Below are positions 6,761-13,157 of a stretch of 15,189 bases of DNA, in pieces. Positions within the stretch are counted from its first letter, which is position 1. Each line of letters starts with the position of its first letter. A program made the position numbers and the translations under genes. The stretch is from Kuafuiihalomonas sp039024635. GTDB taxonomy: Bacteria; Myxococcota; Kuafuiibacteriia; Kuafuiibacteriales; Kuafuiibacteriaceae. Location: NCBI GenBank assembly GCA_039024635.1, contig JBCCQA010000051.1, positions 1 through 15,189 on the forward strand. The letters run 5' to 3'. The notes under the pieces are model-generated. The model did not search any database, was not told where the DNA came from, and worked only from the letters and a program-made list of their open reading frames with translations.

Positions 6761-9532
6761 CTACCTACGTCCTACGACGCACTCCTCGAAATCAGTCCAA
6801 ACCGATAGGTTACAGGTGTTCGTCGTACTGTTGCAGTCGGTCCCGGCCCGAGATTGGTCAAAGAGACTGAAGCTAGTGTTGTCGGGGCTTTCAAAGCCCA
6901 TGTTGACCTGTTGGCCATCTCCAAGGTCTTCGCCGGGAAGCGAGTTCAAGCTTGGATCCGTCAGCTTCCGTTCACCGAAGTGAATGACGATGTCATCCGT
7001 AGTCTCATAAAAAGAGAACAAAATGTCGGCTACCGCAGGGCCTCCATCTGCCACGGGCTGAGAGCCCACGATTACTGCATCTTGGATTGACAGTCTAAAT
7101 ATCCGATTAGGCGATGTGCCAACAACTTCATGTTCTATATTCCAAACACGCGACTCGTCCCAAAACGACGGACGGCCCCAATATATTCCTCCATTAGGCG
7201 ATGCCGAAGACGGCATTACTTCTACAATCGTTGGGAAGGCGCCTGGGCCACCGGGGGATTCGAAGGTAAGGAAACCGTTCTCGCCGAGAAAGACCGAAGA
7301 AGGCAAACTTCCTTGGTAGCTGAAATTGAATCCAGACGGAAACGCAATCTCCTCCACGGCCGTACGCAAGCCTGGCGTGGCAGAAAAGGATACCGATGTA
7401 CCCCCCGAAACGTGCACAGGTCCCGACGTCAACACGGTGCAATCCGAACTGTAGCTGTTCCCAGCCGGTGGAGCGCCACTGACAGGAATCGTTACAGTGT
7501 CGAGGGGTTCAATGTTGCCAAACTGGTCAAGGAGGATGGCGTCTACGACGAGGGTGTGTAATATCGTCGATCCTCGGAAATCATCGAAACAATCGTACTG
7601 CGGAGTGTATTTCTCGATATCTGTCCGAACATAAGAGGATTGTCCCGAGAGTGTCTCGTCGAAAACCGTCGTGAAAAGGCTTGCGCGAGGAAGTATTATT
7701 CCACTTGGTAGAAGGCATGACTGATTTTCCTGGACTCGCAAGACGATCCGGCTCAGCGGTACAGTCGTCGACTCCACAACGACTCTTGTGTTCAGGGTCT
7801 CTTTCCCTGCTTCGAGAGTCTTGACGCCGGAACTGTCTGGGACTGTGAAGGGAATGCCGTTGCTGACGACTCTGATGCGGTCCACTGAAAAATCTTGTTG
7901 TATCGGTCCCCGAGCCTCTACGTCGATGTACACACGCGACGTTACCGAGGTGCTTCCCCTCACGACGGCCGCGTCGACAAAGTCAATGGTCTCGAATGCT
8001 TGTACAGCCGGATCCTCGGCCCATGAGTCCGGTGTGCTCACGAAGGCTGTGGGGCTTGTGCACGAATCAAACCGTGCTCGTTCCGTGAGAAGGACGTCGC
8101 CGCCGCCACCGGCAGTCTGGAGCACAATAAAGGCGTCGCAGTCGTCGACTGCAAGACTAACTTCGGTGGCGGGTCCGGAGGCAAATAGTGGGAGACTCTG
8201 GTCGGTGATTGTACGAAACGGCGCGCCGGGCGCATCTGCAAAGAAGATCCGAAGAAACCGCCCGGTCAAAGAGCCGATAGTTCGCTCCTCCAGAAGAGCC
8301 ACGAACATGCTCTGCGCCGGGAAGCCGGACGTTGGGTCTGGCATGGCAACGGCAGTATCAAGAAACACCTGTGGGCCAGACTCCACAACGGTGTTTGTGT
8401 ATAAGGAGCTGGTAACCGTATCGAGAACACGGAGTTCACGATTTGTGTTATTTGTGAGATAACTAAGTATTCCGGCTGATCCATCGAAGTCCGAACCAGA
8501 GGCCAGGTTGATCCCCGCGGACACCCCGAAGTCGTAGATCGGCGTCGGTGGACCGGGCGGGATTCCGAAGCTGCCAAATACGGTTGTCTCTCTAGCAGTA
8601 TCGTGGGGCACCGCGAGCTCCCGAAGATCAGGAACGAACCCGAAACGCACGGCCTCTGTGAGGAGTACTTCATCTGAGGTCAGGAAGGACGTCCTTATGG
8701 AGCCCTCATAATTGCGGGAGAGCAGCTCTCCATCCATGAAGGTCCCCGTTGGCCCAACGAAGCCGTCGGCCGAAGTCCCGGCATTCAAGGAGTTGAAGCG
8801 ATCCAGAGCATCGATGCCTACGACGCTGCCCAACGCGTCATACCTGATCATCGATGGCTCTCCATCTAGCTCGGCGGTCACGATGAAGCTGTAAGGCGCT
8901 GATTGCACGACTTTATCTGTGTCGGCGAGTGTTCTCAGCCTGAAATGCTGGCTTGGCGTGGCGGGAGCACAGGGCTGAAACTCCGGCCCCGTACCGTCTT
9001 CGAGGCACAGTGCGGTCCCTCCCATTTCGGACAACGAAAGGACCTGCCCGCGTGTGAACCCGTCCCCGGGAACCTCGATACGCTCGAGGATCATATCCGA
9101 AGTCAATCGGCATTCACGTCGAACGGCATGACCGCTGTCCTCAGCGAGACACTGTTCTGTCAAGGTGTCGCGGAGGAGAAACTTATTCCGTCCGACGACC
9201 TCCTCCACTGTGATGGGGGTAAAGTTTGCGCAAGGAGGAGTGCCTAGTATGTAACGATTTTGAGTAGAGTCAAAAGATAAACAACTCCCAGGTGTTATGT
9301 TGGTCCTTACCTCTGTTGTAAATTGTCCAGTAAGGAGTGCGAGCGATATGCTCACTGTAATACTCACAAAAATATTGATAGCGTATATAGTTATAGGTGT
9401 CAAGATTCCGATTCGCTTTGTCGCAACGCGTCTTAGGGGTTCCTTTCTTCGGTTCGCCTCTGTGTAGATTGCATATTCAAGGCTGACATGGCTGCATTTC
9501 GAGGGGTGCCGCCTGGTGCTTACTTGGCCCAT
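6761..9532 (-). CDS. Large extracellular protein with ricin-like CL...C modules and a nidogen-like C-terminal domain
   Basis: This gene encodes 923 residues and is unrelated to its neighbours. Residues 1-40 are basic and about 41-67 are hydrophobic (ITIYAINIFVSITVSISLAL), so I infer a long signal peptide or a signal anchor. Residues 84-197 hold three modules, CLSFD...C (84-101), CLAED...C (128-141) and CLEDG...C (176-188), spaced 44 and 48 residues and ending QHFRL. This resembles a ricin-type beta-trefoil lectin, with only the last QxW-like motif kept. The middle (about 210-680) is unassigned beta-rich sequence. About 725-890 (IAFPSGFNFSYQG, VFLGENGFLTF, ADILFSFYE) resembles the nidogen-like beta domains of secreted proteins. 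The last part has four cysteines. Base composition is lower than in neighbours (25 of 60 G+C at 7561-7620, against 42 of 60 at 5401-5460), suggesting separate origin. The start is uncertain: ATG 9532 has only AGGG six bases upstream. A surface or secreted carbohydrate-binding role is inferred. Confidence 0.75.
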   Translation of the reverse strand: MGQVSTRRHPSKCSHVSLEYAIYTEANRRKEPLRRVATKRIGILTPITIYAINIFVSITVSISLALLTGQFTTEVRTNITPGSCLSFDSTQNRYILGTPPCANFTPITVEEVVGRNKFLLRDTLTEQCLAEDSGHAVRRECRLTSDMILERIEVPGDGFTRGQVLSLSEMGGTALCLEDGTGPEFQPCAPATPSQHFRLRTLADTDKVVQSAPYSFIVTAELDGEPSMIRYDALGSVVGIDALDRFNSLNAGTSADGFVGPTGTFMDGELLSRNYEGSIRTSFLTSDEVLLTEAVRFGFVPDLRELAVPHDTARETTVFGSFGIPPGPPTPIYDFGVSAGINLASGSDFDGSAGILSYLTNNTNRELRVLDTVTSSLYTNTVVESGPQVFLDTAVAMPDPTSGFPAQSMFVALLEERTIGSLTGRFLRIFFADAPGAPFRTITDQSLPLFASGPATEVSLAVDDCDAFIVLQTAGGGGDVLLTERARFDSCTSPTAFVSTPDSWAEDPAVQAFETIDFVDAAVVRGSTSVTSRVYIDVEARGPIQQDFSVDRIRVVSNGIPFTVPDSSGVKTLEAGKETLNTRVVVESTTVPLSRIVLRVQENQSCLLPSGIILPRASLFTTVFDETLSGQSSYVRTDIEKYTPQYDCFDDFRGSTILHTLVVDAILLDQFGNIEPLDTVTIPVSGAPPAGNSYSSDCTVLTSGPVHVSGGTSVSFSATPGLRTAVEEIAFPSGFNFSYQGSLPSSVFLGENGFLTFESPGGPGAFPTIVEVMPSSASPNGGIYWGRPSFWDESRVWNIEHEVVGTSPNRIFRLSIQDAVIVGSQPVADGGPAVADILFSFYETTDDIVIHFGERKLTDPSLNSLPGEDLGDGQQVNMGFESPDNTSFSLFDQSRAGTDCNSTTNTCNLSVWTDFEECVVGRR

Positions 9533-9609
9533 GGGGAGCCCTACAATGAGGGCTGGGGTATGTCGGGCCGGACCGGTCGATGCGCGGATCGGCCTGTAGG
9601 GTGGAGACC

Positions 9610-9639
9610 AATAGAGCTTAGAGGAGACGAATGTTTCAA
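9610..9639 (-). promoter_or_regulatory. Candidate promoter for the gene at 6761-9532
   Basis: On the minus strand TTGAAA (9634-9639, five of six to the sigma-70 -35 box) is followed after 18 bases by TCTATT (9610-9615, four of six to the -10 box). Transcription would start about 70 bases before the ATG at 9532. The match is modest and the factor is assumed. Confidence 0.3.
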
Positions 9640-9692
9640 GGCCGATCTAGTAGGCCTACCGATGTCTGGGACCTAAATGGCCAGGAATCGAT

Positions 9693-9711
9693 GTCCGACA
9701 AGCTTTCGGAC
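9693..9711 (-). terminator. Possible hairpin terminator of paralog G
   Basis: A perfect 6-bp stem (GTCCGA 9693-9698 with TCGGAC 9706-9711, 7-base loop) overlaps the last base of the stop codon of paralog G. No U-tract follows, so it is weak compared with the terminator at 13084-13119. Confidence 0.3.
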
Positions 9712-11745
9712 TAGAGACACTCTGAAGTGTACTCGACACGGATATCGCTGCCAGCTTCCGGTACCGAGAGGGGCAGAAAGTTCACGCTGTTGGTGCTGAA
9801 GTCGTAGGTCCAGTTGACCTGACCTGAGGCTTCGGTGGCCGGGACTCGATCGTCGTCGACCAGCACCTCCAGGGTCTGAATGACCGGCTGATTGGTGAGG
9901 AAGAAGCGGCTGTTGAAGCCGACCGCGGTCTGGCTCAAGTCCTCCAGCGTACGCGCCCAGTCCGAGGTGCAAATGCTCCCCTCGACGCCGCCCGATCGCT
10001 GCACCATCTCGGTCACCCGAGGCCCGGCCTGGGCCTGGCCGCAGCCGGTCTCCCCACCGTGGATGGCCGAGAAGGAGAACAGGTTCGTGTTCCGGAAGCC
10101 CTTGATGCTGAGGAAGAAGTTCAGGAAGAAGTCGACCGGTCGTTGGGACTGCTCCCGTTCGTCGGTCAGCGCAATGATCGACAGCACAGCCTCCCGCCGA
10201 AGGAATCCCGCATTGTGGCCGTTGACCAGAGGAGGGGTGAGGGCGTTGTAGGCCGCGTCGAACACGACCTCCGAGCCCTCTCGGGCTCCTACGTTCACGT
10301 TGTCCAGAAACACCTGTCGGGGCGAGGGGGCCGTCCGGGGCGTGACGACCCGGTTCGCTGCTGGCTGACCAAGAGGGAAGAAGCGACCGTCGGTGTCGCC
10401 CCGCTCCGTGGCCGTGACCGCGATGTGGTAGTCCAGAGCCTGGGCCTCGGCGAACTGGATGAAGGCGTCGAAGTTCTCGCCCAGGGCCTGCTGGAAGGGC
10501 GACATCGAACCGGAGTCGTCGACGACGAACAGAATGTCGACTTCGGGCCGACCCAGCTGGTCGAACTCGTCGATCTGGACGGCGTCGATGGCGCCCGAGC
10601 CCTGAAGCGAGACGATGTAGGTCACGTCTTGACCCTCGTAGCTGCCGACGATCTCCACCGCGCCGGTGTAGTCCGAAGGTCGGGGACCCGGGGCCGTGAA
10701 GCTCACGTCGAAGGTGAAGCTGCCGCCAGGCGCAACCGTGAAGGGGGGCCGCGGCGCATTCCGGAGGCTGAAGACGCCAGGCAAGGCCTCGAGACGGAGA
10801 TCGAAGATCTCGGCTGGGGTCGCACCCGTGTTGTACACCGTGACCGTCTTGGCCCGGGCCGAGCAGCCGATCTCGATGGTGCCGAAGAACAGGTCGTTGG
10901 GCACGATGAGGAGCGTAGACTCGGAAGCGCTGCCCGCCAGGGCCACGGTGTTGAAGGGCGTGTCCGGGTTTGAGATCGAGAAGTCGACCCGCCCCGCGTA
11001 GGTTCCGGGGGTCGTGGGTGAGAAGCTCACCGGGACGCCCAGGGCCGCTCCGGGCTCAATGAAGACCTCGGTCAACTCGCCCTCTGGGAGCTGGAACACC
11101 ATGTCGCGGTCCAGGGCCTGATTCAGGCTCAGAGAAGTGATGAGGCAGCGGGAGGTCTGCGAGAGGTTTCGGATCTCGAAGGGACGAACCCCGGTGCGGT
11201 TGATCTCGACCGTCCCAAAGTTCAGGACGTTCGGTGCCACCTCATACTGGCAAGCGGGAAGGTTGATGCCTTCTCCACGGAGGCGGACTTCGACCCGATC
11301 TTCGTCCTGGTCGTTGGACTCGATGACCATGAGGCTCTCGAAGACCTGCTCAGCGGTTGGGGCGAACTCGATCTCGATGAGCCTGCTGTCACCGGAACCA
11401 ATGATGTCGCCGACGGCGTCTTTGGAGGAGAAGACGCCGGTTGCGTCGCTGTCCACGTCGATCTCTATCCGCAAGTCCTGAAAGCCAACGTTGCTGACCA
11501 GGACGCTGCGCTTGGAGGGTGCGAGGAGAGAGGTCAACCCAAAGTTGAGCTGCCGAGGGCTGACCTCGATGTCGGGGCCTCCGCCCGAGCCTTGGAGTCG
11601 CACCTCCACGCGGCCTCGGATCGGGTCCTCGTCGTCGGTCTCGACGATCAGGATGCCGGCGTCGTCGCCCAGGGTGCCGGGGCTGTAGCTGACCGGGATG
11701 GCCAGTGAGCCCCCCGGGTTGCCGTCGGTCGGAGGATTAAGGGTA
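9711..11745 (-). repeat. Direct repeat, copy 1 (C-terminal two thirds of paralog G)
   Basis: This stretch aligns collinearly with 13158-15189, with a length difference of only about three bases. Perfect matches of 20 bases or more occur, for example the shared AGTTCACGCTGTTGGTGCTG near both 3' ends. The VWA portions of the two proteins are roughly 80 percent identical by eye. Confidence 0.85.
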
Positions 11746-12710
11746 CCGGCCATGACCTCCGGAGACTGGGCGAAGTCGGGGCTGCTGTTTCCGCCGATGT
11801 AGGCCCGAGTGACGGTGACCTGCTGGTTGGCGGTAGCCGAGCAGTTGACGAGGGCGTCAGCGGAGGACCCGGGGTTGACGGCTCCGAAGTCCAGGGCCTG
11901 AGGCTCGCATGAGAAGGCCTTCTCGACCGAAAAGCCGGTGATGGAGAGGTCAATCTCGCAGGCGCCCCCCTGCGCGCAGTAGCGCAGCGTAAAGGAGGCT
12001 CGTTCCTGGGCATTGGCCACGGTGGGGCGAAAGCGGATCTCCAGCTCTCGGCTGTCACCGGGTCCCAAGTCGAAGGTCTCGTCCCGGATGACGAAGTCGC
12101 TGCTCGGCTCTCGGAGGCAAAAAGCGGAAATGTTGGCTGTCCCGCAGACCTCGATGTTCGCGTTCGGCAGGAATTCGATCGGGGCGCTGAAGTTGCTCGT
12201 GTTTTGGACCTTTATGATCCGAGTGGCGGCCGTATTGACGACCACGTTTCCAAAGTCGAGGCGCTCGGGATGGGCAGTCACCTGAGAAGTCACACCGGTT
12301 CCGCGAAGTTCGACGGCGACCTCCCTGATTCTACCCGGGGCTTCTCGGGCCCGAACGATGAGGACGGAGTTCACCGCCCCCAGTTCGGTGGGGCTAAAGT
12401 TGGCCGAGATGGTGGTCGCTGCACCGGGCTGAATGACGTCCAGTCCGGGGTCGTAGGAGAATACGTTAGGCAGGAAGGGCTGGCCGGGTACGACCCCATC
12501 GAGCTCCAGAGCGGCTCCCCCCACGTTCTCGAGGATGATCTGCCTGCGGGCCGAGCTGGTGCCAACCTGGATCTCGCCGAAGTCGACGAGGAGCGTGCTG
12601 ACTCTGAGCTCCGGCTGGACGATGGTGTCCGTGCTAGCGTCGTCGTCACAGCCCGTGGCTAGGCCTGCCGCGAGCAGGACCAGGCCGGTGTATTTTGTCA
12701 TTCGATTCAT
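9711..12710 (-). CDS. Complete VWA / choice-of-anchor D surface lipoprotein (paralog G)
   Basis: This is the one intact, fully contained family member: 999 residues from the ATG at 12710. That start is chosen because AGGGAAG lies 9 bases upstream; ATG 12719 is too close to that site and 12701 is also possible. The signal peptide ends in lipobox ATGC (Cys21), and the next residues are DDD. In E. coli Asp at +2 keeps lipoproteins in the inner membrane, but that rule may not hold here. Six Ig-like domains carry FG motifs at residues 44, 153, 275, 390, 498 and 609, spaced 108-122. The VWA domain spans about 722-930, with MIDAS DDSGS (731-735), ATERGDTDG and LTD (D850), plus a cysteine pair at 890 and 914. 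The final 60 residues form a conserved beta module (VNWTYDFSTNSVNF) ending SECL. Family knowledge suggests a metal-dependent protein-binding head on an Ig stalk. Its own promoter and leader lie in 12720-12834. Confidence 0.93.
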   Translation of the reverse strand: MNRMTKYTGLVLLAAGLATGCDDDASTDTIVQPELRVSTLLVDFGEIQVGTSSARRQIILENVGGAALELDGVVPGQPFLPNVFSYDPGLDVIQPGAATTISANFSPTELGAVNSVLIVRAREAPGRIREVAVELRGTGVTSQVTAHPERLDFGNVVVNTAATRIIKVQNTSNFSAPIEFLPNANIEVCGTANISAFCLREPSSDFVIRDETFDLGPGDSRELEIRFRPTVANAQERASFTLRYCAQGGACEIDLSITGFSVEKAFSCEPQALDFGAVNPGSSADALVNCSATANQQVTVTRAYIGGNSSPDFAQSPEVMAGTLNPPTDGNPGGSLAIPVSYSPGTLGDDAGILIVETDDEDPIRGRVEVRLQGSGGGPDIEVSPRQLNFGLTSLLAPSKRSVLVSNVGFQDLRIEIDVDSDATGVFSSKDAVGDIIGSGDSRLIEIEFAPTAEQVFESLMVIESNDQDEDRVEVRLRGEGINLPACQYEVAPNVLNFGTVEINRTGVRPFEIRNLSQTSRCLITSLSLNQALDRDMVFQLPEGELTEVFIEPGAALGVPVSFSPTTPGTYAGRVDFSISNPDTPFNTVALAGSASESTLLIVPNDLFFGTIEIGCSARAKTVTVYNTGATPAEIFDLRLEALPGVFSLRNAPRPPFTVAPGGSFTFDVSFTAPGPRPSDYTGAVEIVGSYEGQDVTYIVSLQGSGAIDAVQIDEFDQLGRPEVDILFVVDDSGSMSPFQQALGENFDAFIQFAEAQALDYHIAVTATERGDTDGRFFPLGQPAANRVVTPRTAPSPRQVFLDNVNVGAREGSEVVFDAAYNALTPPLVNGHNAGFLRREAVLSIIALTDEREQSQRPVDFFLNFFLSIKGFRNTNLFSFSAIHGGETGCGQAQAGPRVTEMVQRSGGVEGSICTSDWARTLEDLSQTAVGFNSRFFLTNQPVIQTLEVLVDDDRVPATEASGQVNWTYDFSTNSVNFLPLSVPEAGSDIRVEYTSECL

Positions 12711-12719
12711 TGATTCCAT

Positions 12720-12726
12720 CTTCCCT
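12720..12726 (-). promoter_or_regulatory. Ribosome binding site of paralog G
   Basis: AGGGAAG on the minus strand lies 9 bases before ATG 12710 and directly touches ATG 12719. This spacing is why I start the protein at 12710. Confidence 0.55.
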
Positions 12727-12730
12727 TTCT

Positions 12731-12744
12731 GGCGCCGAGGCGCC
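12731..12744 (-). other. Leader hairpin before the paralog G ribosome site
   Basis: GGCGCC, two bases, then GGCGCC can fold into a GC-only stem of about five pairs with a four-base loop, ending a few bases before the AGGGAAG site. It could influence ribosome access or mRNA stability; that is inference only. Confidence 0.3.
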
Positions 12745-12796
12745 GTCGATGATGGGTGCAAGGGGCAGTTGGAATCCGTCTGTGCTGCTCGGTTAA

Positions 12797-12834
12797 ATTA
12801 TATTAAGTATAAATTAGATGGAGCGCCGCCTTAA
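12797..12834 (-). promoter_or_regulatory. Candidate AT-rich promoter of paralog G
   Basis: An AT-rich patch stands out in this GC-rich window. On the minus strand TTAAGG (12829-12834) and TATACT (12806-12811) are 17 bases apart, and a perfect TATAAT lies at 12797-12802. Either -10 box would give a leader of about 80-95 bases to ATG 12710. The -35 match is only three of six. The patch could also fire on the plus strand. Confidence 0.45.
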
Positions 12835-13083
12835 GTGAGTGTCGAGCTCCCAGTGAATCCGTCTCGCAAAGATGAAGCCTCCCGAATCAAGAGGCTTCGG
12901 TGGGTGCACGACGTTCCCGTCCTCACCTCCATGGGTACCCAGGATCTCGAAGCGCAGTTCGTGACGTTTGGGCGTTGTTCCGTACGGCGCGCAGGGCAGG
13001 GCAAATACAGGGACGATCGAAGGGCGCTGTTCTCTACGGGGTCGAGCTGCACGCCGAAGTAGGAGGAACCGCTATGAGTCGTC
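12835..13083. other. Intergenic stretch with an 8-bp hairpin and no confident gene
   Basis: These roughly 250 bases lie between the promoter of paralog G and the terminator of paralog H. A perfect 8-bp stem, GAAGCCTC (12874-12881) with GAGGCTTC (12891-12898), has a 9-base loop and no U-run. Short ORFs exist on both strands (for example a 75-codon GTG-start ORF at 12835-13062, plus) but show no recognisable domain. A minus-strand frame without a normal start gives a plausible-looking peptide (RHELRFEILGTHGGEDG), so a gene remnant cannot be excluded. Confidence 0.4.
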
Positions 13084-13119
13084 AAAAAAAGCCCCGGGGC
13101 GGTGGACCGACCCGGGGCT
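13084..13119 (-). terminator. Rho-independent terminator of paralog H
   Basis: On the minus strand AGCCCCGGG (13119-13111) pairs perfectly with CCCGGGGCT (13098-13090) across a 12-base loop. Seven Ts (13090-13084) follow immediately. It lies about 40 bases after the stop codon at 13158 and should separate this gene's transcript from paralog G. Confidence 0.93.
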
Positions 13120-13124
13120 CCTTC

Positions 13125-13140
13125 AGCGCCCGAGGGCGCT
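13125..13140 (-). other. Accessory hairpin just after the paralog H stop codon
   Basis: AGCGCCC (13125-13131) and GGGCGCT (13134-13140) can form a tight GC-rich stem 17 bases after the stop codon and 5 bases before the main terminator stem. It may help termination or protect the 3' end. Confidence 0.6.
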
Positions 13141-13157
13141 ATGTCACGAGACGCCTA

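Noticed and set aside
10059..10973. 304-codon plus-strand ORF opposite paralog G
   Set aside because: It is a charged, domain-free shadow fully inside a gene with strong family conservation.
12835..13062. 75-codon plus-strand ORF near an AT-rich promoter-like patch
   Set aside because: GTG start, no recognisable domain, and a small size that chance allows at this GC content. I kept it only as a note in the gap description.
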